A stretch of 8,394 bases of DNA from contig DAOVTF010000071.1 of assembly GCA_030633225.1 (NCBI GenBank), positions 1 through 8,394 on the forward strand, written 5' to 3'. How positions within the stretch are numbered: position 1 is the stretch's first letter; every line of letters starts with the position of its first letter. This document shows, piece by piece, positions 1-6,256 of this stretch. Both the position numbers and the translations under genes were made by a program. This DNA comes from Flavobacteriaceae bacterium. GTDB taxonomy: Bacteria > Bacteroidota > Bacteroidia > Flavobacteriales > Flavobacteriaceae. The notes below the pieces were generated by a model, which was given only the letters and a program-made list of their open reading frames with translations, had not been told where the DNA came from and did not search any database.

Positions 1-1
1 A

Positions 2-1669
2 ACCATATTTGAAAAGAGCCTCGGAAAAGAAACGGCAACATATCAACAAACCATTGAATTTTACCAAAAATTAGCTAATCAATATTCTGAAATTTCTTTA
101 ATTGAAATAGGTTTAACCGACAGTGGTAAACCTTTACATTTAGTAATTTATAATTCTACCGGAAATACCGACTTAAGTAAATTAAAAAATCTACCCAAAA
201 ACAAAATCTTAATTAATAATGGTATCCATCCGGGTGAACCAGATGGCATTGATGCAAGTATGGCATTTATTAGAGATATAGTTCAAAATAATGATTTAAA
301 GAAAAAATTTGAAAATATTGTAATTTGTATCATTCCAATTTATAATGTTGGTGGGAGTTTAAACCGAAATTCAACATCTAGAGTAAATCAAAATGGACCC
401 TTATCTTATGGATTTAGAGGTAATGCTCGAAATTATGATCTAAATAGAGATTTTATAAAAAACGACACAAAGAATGCACAAACCTTTGCAAAGATTTTTC
501 ATTTAATTGATCCGGATATATTTATAGACAATCATGTAAGTAATGGAGCCGATTACCAATATTCTTTAACTCATTTATTTACACAACACAACAAGTTAGG
601 TGGAGAATTAGGCGACTTTTTAAACAATAAAATGATACCTGATTTTGTAAAAAGTCTTGAAAATAAAAACTTGATCATTACTCCTTATGTAAATGTTTTT
701 AATCGAGTTCCTGATATGGGTTTTTCACAATTTTTAGATACACCAAGATATTCTACAGGTTACACCACCCTTTTTAATACACTTGGTTTTATGGTAGAGA
801 CACATATGTTGAAACCTTATGATCAAAGAGTTAAAGGCACTTATGAAATACTTTTCTCTACACTTGAATTTTTAAAAGAAAATGGTGATGAGATATCAAA
901 AATTAGGAAGAAAGCTTCTTCTAATATTTTCAATAAAAAAACCTATCCCATTCAATGGGAAATTGATAGTTCTAAAACTTCAAATTTAAACTTTAAAGGA
1001 TATGAAGGGAATTTTATTGAGAGTGAAGTTACCGGATTAAAAAGATTAAAATATGATCGGTCTAAACCTTTTACCAAGTCAGTAACTTATTATAATTATT
1101 TTAAACCTAAAAAAGAAATTTATATTCCAGAAGCATATATTATTTCAAAAGGAAATTGGAAAATAATTAACCAATTAGAACTAAATAATATTGAGTTTCA
1201 AGAAATTAAATCTGATACTCTAATTTCTGTTGAAACATACCAAATAGAAGATTATCAAACAGTAAAAAAACCTTTTGAAGGGCATTACTTACATTATAAT
1301 ACCAAAGTTTCAAAAAGCTTTAAAAAAGTGACTTTCCATAAAGGTGATTTAATTGTATATACACAACAAAATGGAATTAGATATTTGATGGAATCCTTAG
1401 AACCTGAAGCTCCAGATTCATTTTTTAATTGGAATTTTTTCGATACCATTTTACGACAAAAAGAAGGTTTTTCGCCTTATGTATTTGAAGATCTAGCCGT
1501 TGATATTCTAAATGAGAATCCAAAATTAAAATCTGATTTTGAACAGTTAAAAAAACAAGATCAGGGGTTTGCTAATAATTGGTATGCACAGTTGGATTAT
1601 ATTTATAAACATTCAGATCATGCTGATAAAACATTTATGCAATATCCTGTTTATAGAATTTTAAAGTAA
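2..1669 (+). CDS. M14 family zinc metallopeptidase (carboxypeptidase-like), 5' end outside the window
   Basis: The frame is open from position 2 to the TAA at 1667-1669, giving 555 visible residues. The first ATG at 260 is internal because conserved sequence lies before it. Residue numbers here count from position 2. The M14 zinc motif HPGE gives ligands His76 and Glu79. The DLNRD motif holds Asn148-Arg149, matching the Asn144-Arg145 substrate-binding pair of carboxypeptidase A. The third zinc ligand is His178 in a DNH context, and the catalytic Glu is Glu266 in VETHM. All expected active-site residues are therefore present, so it should be an active metallo-carboxypeptidase or related amidase that cuts C-terminal or peptide-linked residues; the substrate is unknown. 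After Glu266 about 290 residues follow that I cannot assign to a named domain. Family members of this type usually begin with a signal peptide, so export is inferred; that end is not visible. Neighbouring genes give no functional link. Confidence 0.88.
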   Translation, partial: TIFEKSLGKETATYQQTIEFYQKLANQYSEISLIEIGLTDSGKPLHLVIYNSTGNTDLSKLKNLPKNKILINNGIHPGEPDGIDASMAFIRDIVQNNDLKKKFENIVICIIPIYNVGGSLNRNSTSRVNQNGPLSYGFRGNARNYDLNRDFIKNDTKNAQTFAKIFHLIDPDIFIDNHVSNGADYQYSLTHLFTQHNKLGGELGDFLNNKMIPDFVKSLENKNLIITPYVNVFNRVPDMGFSQFLDTPRYSTGYTTLFNTLGFMVETHMLKPYDQRVKGTYEILFSTLEFLKENGDEISKIRKKASSNIFNKKTYPIQWEIDSSKTSNLNFKGYEGNFIESEVTGLKRLKYDRSKPFTKSVTYYNYFKPKKEIYIPEAYIISKGNWKIINQLELNNIEFQEIKSDTLISVETYQIEDYQTVKKPFEGHYLHYNTKVSKSFKKVTFHKGDLIVYTQQNGIRYLMESLEPEAPDSFFNWNFFDTILRQKEGFSPYVFEDLAVDILNENPKLKSDFEQLKKQDQGFANNWYAQLDYIYKHSDHADKTFMQYPVYRILK

Positions 1670-1682
1670 ATCAAAATTCTTA
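1653..1682. terminator. Inverted repeat between the convergent M14 and SulP genes; candidate bidirectional terminator
   Basis: The arms AGAATTTT (1655-1662) and AAAATTCT (1673-1680) are perfect 8-base complements around a 10-base loop. The loop contains the stop codon of the M14 gene, and the right arm ends 3 bases before the SulP stop codon. The position is right for ending transcription from both sides. However, the stem has only two G-C pairs and neither side has a long T tract, so it is a weak candidate. Confidence 0.35.
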
Positions 1683-3311
1683 TTAAAGATGATATTCTGA
1701 CAAACTTTCAGGAAAATCTTCTGGATTTGCGGCTAAATGATATCGCGGATCGTCAATGTCATCAATAATTATTTCATGAAATTTTGGGTCAGCTTTATAA
1801 AGTAATTCTTTACAATCAGAACTTAAATGCTTCAAATGAACTGTTTTATTTACTTTTTCATATTTCTTAACCAAATTCAATATAGCTTCAAAAGCCGAAT
1901 GATCACTTACTTTTGATTCTACAAAGTCTATTTCAACTTTATCCGGATCAGTTTTAATATCAAATTTTTCATTAAACGCACTAATCGAACCAAAAAATAA
2001 AGGTCCCCAAATTTCATATACTTTGGTACCATCATCTTTCAAACGCTTTCGAGCCCTAATTCGTTTTGCATTTTCCCAAGAAAACACCAAAGCACTAACA
2101 ACAACACCTGCTAAAACTGCAATAGCCAAATCAAATAAAACGGTCAAAGCTGAAACTAATATTAGAACAAAAAGATCCATTTTTGGAATTTTATTTATTA
2201 TTCTAAAGCTACTCCATGCAAATGTTCCGATAACCACCATAAACATTACGCCAACTAAAGCTGCAATTGGTACTTGCTCTATCAATCCTGAAGCAAACAA
2301 AACAAAACTTAGTAATGTCAATGCTGCAACAATTCCTGAAAGTCGGCCTCTACCACCAGATTTTATATTTATTATAGATTGACCAATCATTGCACAGCCT
2401 CCCATTCCACCAAATAACCCGGTAACAATATTTGCACCACCTTGAGCAACGCACTCTTTATTTGCATTACCACGAGTTTCGGTTAGATCATCAATTAAGT
2501 TTAAGGTCATTAAAGACTCTATCAAACCAATTGCTGCTAAAATTACCGCGTAGGGTAATATAAATTTAATGGTTGTCCAATTAAATGGAATTTTACTAAA
2601 AGTCTCTAAATGTAATGTTGGTAAACCACCTTTTAAACCTTCACCTCCACCATCTCTAATAAAAGAGCCTACAGTTGCAACATCAAAATTAAAAAATATA
2701 GCTACAGCAGATACAACAATAATAGCTATTAGGGCTTCCGGAAATTTCTTTGTGTATTTTAATTTAGGTAAACCTAACATGATGATCATGGTAAGAGCTA
2801 CAAGACCTAGCATTAAAAATAAATCATTTCCAGTTAGCCAAACTTTTTCACCATTTACATTTTCTTTAAACATTCCTAATTGCGATAAAAATATCACAAT
2901 TGCCAAACCGTTAACAAACCCCATCATTACAGGGTGTGGAATCAATCTAACAAATTTACCTAACTTTAATATACCAGCTAAAACTTGAATTACACCCATT
3001 AGAATTACCGTTGCAAACAAATAATACAAACCTAAATTCTCTCCAGTTTCGCCCATGGCATTACCTCTTGCTACTAAGGTAACCATAACTACAGCCAAGG
3101 CTCCTGTGGCACCTGAGATCATTCCTGGTCTACCTCCAAAAATTGAAGTGATCAAACCTACCATAAAAGCTGCATATAATCCAACTAAGGGGTCAACACC
3201 TGCTACAAATGCAAATGCTACAGCTTCTGGCACCAAAGCCAATGCAACTGTAATACCCGATAAAATATCATTTTTTACATTAGGTAATCTTTTGGAAATA
3301 AATTCAGTCAT
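1683..3311 (-). CDS. SulP (SLC26) family anion transporter with C-terminal STAS domain
   Basis: This 542-residue protein has the usual length and order of a bacterial SulP carrier. Hydrophobic membrane segments run from about residue 15 to 412, followed by a cytoplasmic STAS domain at about 429-525. Family features visible are the N-terminal VPEAVAFA stretch (27-34), the GLYAAF segment (44-49), the SGATGA segment (66-71), the IESLMTL motif (264-270) and the Gly-rich GLFGGMGGCAMIGQS region (298-312). SulP proteins carry sulfate, bicarbonate, chloride or dicarboxylates across the inner membrane, and the STAS domain regulates them. The ESL and NANKE segments recall BicA-like bicarbonate carriers, but the substrate cannot be read from the sequence. 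The ATG at 3311 lacks a Shine-Dalgarno sequence, and a TAnnTTTG box lies 26 bases upstream. The gene lies 44 bp after the NUDIX gene on the same strand and may be partly co-transcribed with it. Confidence 0.93.
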   Translation of the reverse strand: MTEFISKRLPNVKNDILSGITVALALVPEAVAFAFVAGVDPLVGLYAAFMVGLITSIFGGRPGMISGATGALAVVMVTLVARGNAMGETGENLGLYYLFATVILMGVIQVLAGILKLGKFVRLIPHPVMMGFVNGLAIVIFLSQLGMFKENVNGEKVWLTGNDLFLMLGLVALTMIIMLGLPKLKYTKKFPEALIAIIVVSAVAIFFNFDVATVGSFIRDGGGEGLKGGLPTLHLETFSKIPFNWTTIKFILPYAVILAAIGLIESLMTLNLIDDLTETRGNANKECVAQGGANIVTGLFGGMGGCAMIGQSIINIKSGGRGRLSGIVAALTLLSFVLFASGLIEQVPIAALVGVMFMVVIGTFAWSSFRIINKIPKMDLFVLILVSALTVLFDLAIAVLAGVVVSALVFSWENAKRIRARKRLKDDGTKVYEIWGPLFFGSISAFNEKFDIKTDPDKVEIDFVESKVSDHSAFEAILNLVKKYEKVNKTVHLKHLSSDCKELLYKADPKFHEIIIDDIDDPRYHLAANPEDFPESLSEYHL

Positions 3312-3337
3312 AATTTCATGGTTTTTTCAGAAGTCGG

Positions 3338-3345
3338 CAAAAGTA
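3338..3345 (-). promoter_or_regulatory. Bacteroidetes -7 box (TACTTTTG) for the SulP gene
   Basis: The minus strand reads TACTTTTG, an exact match to the Bacteroidetes -7 consensus TAnnTTTG. It lies 26 bases before the SulP ATG, in the 44-bp gap after the NUDIX stop codon. That leaves a leader of roughly 20 bases. No TTG or TTTG -33 element is seen at the usual spacing; the nearest TTG is 27 bases upstream. It suggests that the transporter has its own promoter as well as possible read-through from the NUDIX gene. Confidence 0.5.
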
Positions 3346-3355
3346 CGATTAAATT

Positions 3356-3949
3356 TTAATTTCTTGATTTTTCAATCAATAACTTAATATTTGGATAGGT
3401 ATTTTCCATTGAAATTTTAACTTCTTTAATATTTTTCCATACAACATTAGTGATTCCTTCTTCCATTTGAGGTTTAAAATCAATTTCATCGCTAAACATT
3501 TTATACCAATGAGTTAGTTTTAAAATTTCTTGTCCGTTCTCAACATAAATATGAAAAGTTTTCATGATAAAATCCTTTAAGACTATTTTATTAATTCCGC
3601 ATTCTTCTTGAACTTCTCGTATAGCCGTTTCCGAAATTGTCTCACCCTTTTCAGCTTTTCCTTTTGGCAAATCCCATTTATCATTTCGATAAATGAATAA
3701 TATTTCATTTTTTGAATTTTGCACTACACCACCTGCTGCCTCTATTGTGACACAATTATTTTCAAACTCTTTAAAAAGATGATCTAAATTTGTATGGTAT
3801 AAATAAACAAGGCTTGAAGTGTTCTCGTTACAATTTATCAAGTGATTTTTAAGGTCAAAATTTTTCCAAAAATAAAAATTAGACTTCTTCTCCAATTTTA
3901 GTTCATCAGTCAAAAATATTATGTTTTCGTTCTTAAAAATTGTATACAT
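3356..3949 (-). CDS. NUDIX hydrolase
   Basis: The protein has 197 residues if started at the ATG at 3949. A perfect Nudix box GX5EX7REUXEEXGU spans residues 97-119: G97, E103, R111, E112, E115, E116, G118 and I119. Glu112, Glu115 and Glu116 are the expected divalent-metal ligands. Just before it, AAGGVV (71-76) and KWDLPKG (91-97) are typical lead-in strands of the fold. The family hydrolyses a nucleoside diphosphate linked to another group; the substrate here is unknown. The N-terminal ~65 residues precede the Nudix domain and have no obvious assignment. An in-frame ATG at 3970 would add seven residues, but it overlaps the likely promoter box (3968-3975), so the start at 3949 is preferred. 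It diverges from pyrE with 7 bp between start codons and is followed by the SulP gene. Confidence 0.92.
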   Translation of the reverse strand: MYTIFKNENIIFLTDELKLEKKSNFYFWKNFDLKNHLINCNENTSSLVYLYHTNLDHLFKEFENNCVTIEAAGGVVQNSKNEILFIYRNDKWDLPKGKAEKGETISETAIREVQEECGINKIVLKDFIMKTFHIYVENGQEILKLTHWYKMFSDEIDFKPQMEEGITNVVWKNIKEVKISMENTYPNIKLLIEKSRN

Positions 3950-3952
3950 TTG
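3945..3952 (+). promoter_or_regulatory. Bacteroidetes -7 box (TACATTTG) for pyrE
   Basis: TACATTTG is an exact TAnnTTTG match ending only 4 bases before the pyrE ATG at 3957. Transcription normally begins a few bases after this box, so the start point would fall on or next to the ATG, giving a leaderless or nearly leaderless mRNA (inference). The box covers the start codon of the divergent NUDIX gene (complement of 3947-3949). No clear -33 TTG is seen at the usual distance. Confidence 0.5.
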
Positions 3953-3956
3953 CACT

Positions 3957-4598
3957 ATGATTTTCGACAAAAATACGGCAAAAAAAACAGCCGAATTGCT
4001 TTTATCAATAAAAGCAATAAAATTACAACCAGAAGAACCTTTTACTTGGGCTTCTGGCTGGTCTTCTCCAATTTATTGTGATAATAGAACTACTTTATCT
4101 TATGTAATGATAAGAAATTATATTAGAGAAAACTTGTCGAAAATAATTTCAGAAAAGTATGGTAAACCCAATGTAATTGCGGGAGTTGCAACAGGTGCAA
4201 TTGCTATAGGCGCTTTGGTTGCTCAAGATTTAGGAGTACCATTTATCTATGTAAGACCAGAGCCAAAAAAGCATGGTAGAAAAAATCAGATCGAAGGATT
4301 TTTAGATAGTGGGCAAAATATTGTTGTTATTGAAGATTTGATAAGTACGGGTAAAAGTAGTTTAAACGCTGTTAAAGCCCTAAGAGATGCTAATGCCAAT
4401 GTAATGGGAATGGTAGCAATTTTTAATTATGGTTTTAATATTGCCGAAGACAATTTTAAAGAAGCTAATGTTGAACTTACTACTTTAAGTAATTATGAGA
4501 ATTTATTAGATCAAGCATTAGATACTAATTATATAAATGATAAACAGCTAGAAACTTTAAAAACTTGGGGCAAAAATCCAAGTGAATGGAAAGTGTAA
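3957..4598 (+). CDS. pyrE: Orotate phosphoribosyltransferase
   Basis: PyrE transfers the phosphoribosyl group from PRPP to orotate, giving OMP, the fifth step of de novo pyrimidine synthesis, in the cytoplasm. The 213-residue length is normal. The PRPP-binding signature lies at about 123-135 (VVIEDLISTGKSS), with the acidic pair Glu126-Asp127. The flexible catalytic loop holds Arg100, Lys104, Lys105 and His106-Gly107. The N-terminal FTWASGWSSPIYCDNR stretch (29-44) is typical of orotate-specific members. The start at 3957 is chosen because the family's N-terminus aligns there; an in-frame ATG at 3921 would add 12 residues from within the NUDIX gene and precede the promoter box. No Shine-Dalgarno is present. 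It is followed after 19 bp by a small SRPBCC gene in an apparent two-gene operon. Confidence 0.95.
   Translation: MIFDKNTAKKTAELLLSIKAIKLQPEEPFTWASGWSSPIYCDNRTTLSYVMIRNYIRENLSKIISEKYGKPNVIAGVATGAIAIGALVAQDLGVPFIYVRPEPKKHGRKNQIEGFLDSGQNIVVIEDLISTGKSSLNAVKALRDANANVMGMVAIFNYGFNIAEDNFKEANVELTTLSNYENLLDQALDTNYINDKQLETLKTWGKNPSEWKV
3968..3975 (-). promoter_or_regulatory. Bacteroidetes -7 box (TATTTTTG) for the NUDIX gene, inside pyrE
   Basis: The minus strand reads TATTTTTG, matching TAnnTTTG, and ends 18 bases before the NUDIX ATG at 3949, leaving a leader of about 10-15 bases. It lies within the first seven codons of pyrE. A/T-rich sequence makes chance matches possible, and no -33 TTG is seen. 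The position relative to the start is the main support. Confidence 0.4.
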
Positions 4599-4617
4599 AA
4601 AAATAGAAAATAATAAT

Positions 4618-5007
4618 ATGAATTTAGAAAGCCCGAAAGTAACTGTTCAAAAGTCGAGTAACGAAATATACAATTACCTTTCAGAAATTAAAAATTTTGA
4701 ATTTATAATGCCGGATACTATTGAAGATTTTCAAGCAGATAGCGAAGCTTTTCATTTTACTTTGAAAGGTATGCCTAAAATTCATTTAAAATTAGATGAA
4801 CAAGAAGCGCCGAATAAAATTATTTTAGGGTCAACAAGCGAGAAATTTCCATTTACTCTTAAAATAGATATCGAAGATAATTCAGAAGTATCAAGTGATG
4901 TTCAATTAATATTTGATGGTAAATTCAATCCAATGGTTGCCATGATGATTAAAAATCCACTTCAGAAGTTTATAAACACTTTATCGGAAAACCTAAAAAC
5001 AAAATAG
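4618..5007 (+). CDS. SRPBCC-fold (START-like) protein of unknown function
   Basis: This is a 129-residue protein when started at the ATG at 4618. That start gives the N-terminus MNLESPKVTVQKS, which I recall from flavobacterial SRPBCC proteins at this locus. An in-frame ATG at 4582 overlaps the end of pyrE and adds an implausible NGKCKKIENNN tail. The alternation of short strands, the KSSNEIYNYLSEIKNFEFIMP opening helix (positions 12-32) and the closing helix near 104-125 fit the small ligand-binding helix-grip fold. No catalytic residues are evident, and there is no signal peptide or membrane segment, so it should be cytoplasmic. It follows pyrE by 19 bp and probably shares its transcript. 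Its role in pyrimidine or biotin metabolism is unknown. It converges on birA with a 2-bp gap. Confidence 0.8.
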   Translation: MNLESPKVTVQKSSNEIYNYLSEIKNFEFIMPDTIEDFQADSEAFHFTLKGMPKIHLKLDEQEAPNKIILGSTSEKFPFTLKIDIEDNSEVSSDVQLIFDGKFNPMVAMMIKNPLQKFINTLSENLKTK

Positions 5008-5020
5008 GTTTATTTTAAAA
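4989..5020. terminator. Inverted repeat at the SRPBCC/birA convergent ends; candidate bidirectional terminator
   Basis: The arms AAACCTA (4989-4995) and TAGGTTT (5005-5011) are perfect 7-base complements around a 9-base A-rich loop. On the + strand the right arm continues into an A/T-only run (5012-5020). The right arm contains the SRPBCC stop codon and the first base of the birA stop codon on the other strand. The stem carries two G-C pairs, so it is modest, but its position at abutting gene ends suits termination from both sides. Confidence 0.4.
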
Positions 5021-5741
5021 ATTTTATTTCTTTAAATGCAAAGGTTTTGACGTAGTTATTATCTATTTTTACCTTTAGTTTACCATTTTTATTTACACCA
5101 ATAATTTTCCCTAAAAACTTTTGATTTTTACTTTTAAAACTATAGGGAACATTTTTTTTATATAAAACTTCTTCATACTTTTTATGGAGTAATTCAAATT
5201 CAAATTGATTCAATAATTCTACTTGTTTCTTAATTGATGCTACAAGTTCTTTTAATATAGTATCACGATCAAAATCCGTTTTCAATAATTGTTTCATAGA
5301 AATGACGCTTGGTAAATAATCTGGAAATTTATATTGATTAATATTAAGTCCAAAACCAACTACTGATTTATAGATTTTCTTATTTTTTAACGAATTTTCA
5401 ATTAGAATACCACCTAACTTTTTATTATCTGACATAATGTCGTTTGGCCATTTTATCTTTAATTCAGGTAATTTATATTTCTTTAAAGCATTATAAATTC
5501 CTAAGGAAATAGCACAATTCAAATAGAATTGATTGTCAATTTCTAAATTTTCAAATTTAATTAAGATGCTGCATAACAGATTTTTACCATGTTTAGATTC
5601 CCATTTTGTTTGCACTTGACCCCTGCCAAGAGTTTGAAACTCGGCAGTCACAACAGTCCAATCACCTATCTCAACATCTTTTGCCAATTGCTTTAAATAA
5701 GTATTGGTTGAATTTATGGCATTAAGTTTGACTATTTTCAC
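5010..5741 (-). CDS. birA: Biotin--[acetyl-CoA-carboxylase] ligase, catalytic type without DNA-binding domain
   Basis: The enzyme activates biotin to biotinyl-5'-AMP and attaches it to the lysine of a biotin carrier domain, as in acetyl-CoA carboxylase. At 243 residues it has the catalytic and C-terminal domains only. It lacks the N-terminal winged helix of E. coli BirA, so it should not act as a repressor. Motifs visible are STNTYLK (11-17), the biotin/AMP loop GRGQVQTKW (39-47), KWPND (97-101) and KKLGGILIEN (107-116) with the likely catalytic Lys108. A C-terminal SH3-like part spans about 190-243. The start is GTG at 5741; the next in-frame upstream codons lead to a TAA within 12 bases, so no longer canonical start exists. 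The gene converges on the SRPBCC gene and diverges from rsfS. Confidence 0.93.
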   Translation of the reverse strand: MKIVKLNAINSTNTYLKQLAKDVEIGDWTVVTAEFQTLGRGQVQTKWESKHGKNLLCSILIKFENLEIDNQFYLNCAISLGIYNALKKYKLPELKIKWPNDIMSDNKKLGGILIENSLKNKKIYKSVVGFGLNINQYKFPDYLPSVISMKQLLKTDFDRDTILKELVASIKKQVELLNQFEFELLHKKYEEVLYKKNVPYSFKSKNQKFLGKIIGVNKNGKLKVKIDNNYVKTFAFKEIKFLK

Positions 5742-5774
5742 ATGGATAAATTAATATAATTTTATTTTATTTAC

Positions 5775-5782
5775 CAAATATA
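5775..5782 (-). promoter_or_regulatory. Bacteroidetes -7 box (TATATTTG) for birA
   Basis: The minus strand reads TATATTTG, matching TAnnTTTG, ending 33 bases before the GTG start of birA. A TTTG (complement of 5798-5801) lies 15 bases further upstream and could serve as a -33 element, although the gap is shorter than the ~19 bases usually quoted. The box is in the 120-bp birA/rsfS divergent region, which is otherwise almost pure A/T. Confidence 0.5.
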
Positions 5783-5831
5783 TGATTTATAATATTGCAA
5801 ATTTTGAGAGACTAAAGTGATAAAAATGTGA

Positions 5832-5839
5832 TACATTTG
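5832..5839 (+). promoter_or_regulatory. Bacteroidetes -7 box (TACATTTG) for the rsfS-ftsH operon
   Basis: TACATTTG matches TAnnTTTG and ends 22 bases before the rsfS ATG, giving an expected leader of about 15-18 bases. A TTTTG at 5802-5806 is the nearest -33-like element, with 25 bases between, which is long. The surrounding 11 bases, ATACATTTGCA, are identical to those at the pyrE box. No other promoter-like box is seen before ftsH, so this one probably drives both genes. Confidence 0.5.
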
Positions 5840-5861
5840 CAAGAAATTTTTAATAAAATTA

Positions 5862-6233
5862 ATGACAAAAAAAATAGTAAATTCTGATCTATTGATCACA
5901 GAAATTGTCAAAGGAATTGAAGACGTTAAAGGAGAAAACATTTCTATACTCGACTTAAGAGAAATTGAAAATACTGTATGTGATTATTTTATTGTTTGTG
6001 ATGGGAATTCTAACACTCAAGTAAGTGCAATTTCTGGATCAATTCAAAAAAAAGTTAGCAAAGCAATAAAAGACAAACCATGGCATGTCGAAGGTGAAAA
6101 TAATGCCGAATGGATTTTACTTGATTATGTAAATGTGGTTGTTCACGTTTTTCAAAAACATGTACGTGAATTCTATAATATAGAAGGATTATGGGGCGAT
6201 GCTAAAATTACAAATGTTCAAAATGCTTATTAA
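5862..6233 (+). CDS. rsfS: Ribosome silencing factor RsfS (Iojap/DUF143 family)
   Basis: RsfS binds ribosomal protein uL14 on the large subunit and blocks joining with the small subunit, lowering translation in starvation and stationary phase. The 123-residue length is typical. The family core is clear: DLREIENTVCDYFIVCDGNS (positions 36-55), then the WHVEG segment (74-78) and the signature region EWILLDYVNVVVHVF (83-97). The C-terminal HVREFYNIEGLWGDA segment (100-114) follows. The ATG at 5862 is the natural N-terminus; no Shine-Dalgarno is seen, as is usual in Bacteroidetes. Only 23 bp separate its stop from ftsH on the same strand, so the two are likely co-transcribed. This pairing is one I recall from flavobacteria. 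Confidence 0.95.
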   Translation: MTKKIVNSDLLITEIVKGIEDVKGENISILDLREIENTVCDYFIVCDGNSNTQVSAISGSIQKKVSKAIKDKPWHVEGENNAEWILLDYVNVVVHVFQKHVREFYNIEGLWGDAKITNVQNAY

Positions 6234-6238
6234 GCATT
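6222..6238 (+). repeat. Small inverted repeat over the rsfS stop codon
   Basis: AATGCTT (6222-6228) and AAGCATT (6232-6238) form a perfect 7-base inverted repeat with a 3-base spacer. The rsfS stop codon (6231-6233) lies at the junction of spacer and right arm. No T tract follows, so it does not look like a terminator. It could be a small hairpin in the rsfS-ftsH transcript affecting coupling or RNA processing, or simply a chance match. Confidence 0.35.
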
Positions 6239-6256
6239 AATTATTAAAGCAAATTA

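Noticed and set aside
2023..3387. Three + strand open frames inside or across the SulP gene (2023-2382, 2569-2988, 3055-3387)
   Set aside because: They lie opposite a well-supported SulP coding region and encode low-complexity sequence rich in Thr, Ile, Asn and Ala with no recognisable domain, as expected of antisense shadows.
3921..3956. Longer pyrE start at 3921
   Set aside because: The extra 12 residues do not fit the PyrE N-terminus, lie inside the NUDIX gene and precede the promoter box at 3945-3952.
4582..4617. Longer SRPBCC start at 4582
   Set aside because: It would overlap the end of pyrE and add a Lys/Asn-rich extension not expected for the family.
5001..5016. Second inverted repeat AAAATA / TATTTT at the SRPBCC-birA junction
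   Set aside because: It is six A/T-only pairs in A/T-rich DNA and competes with the better AAACCTA/TAGGTTT stem at the same place.
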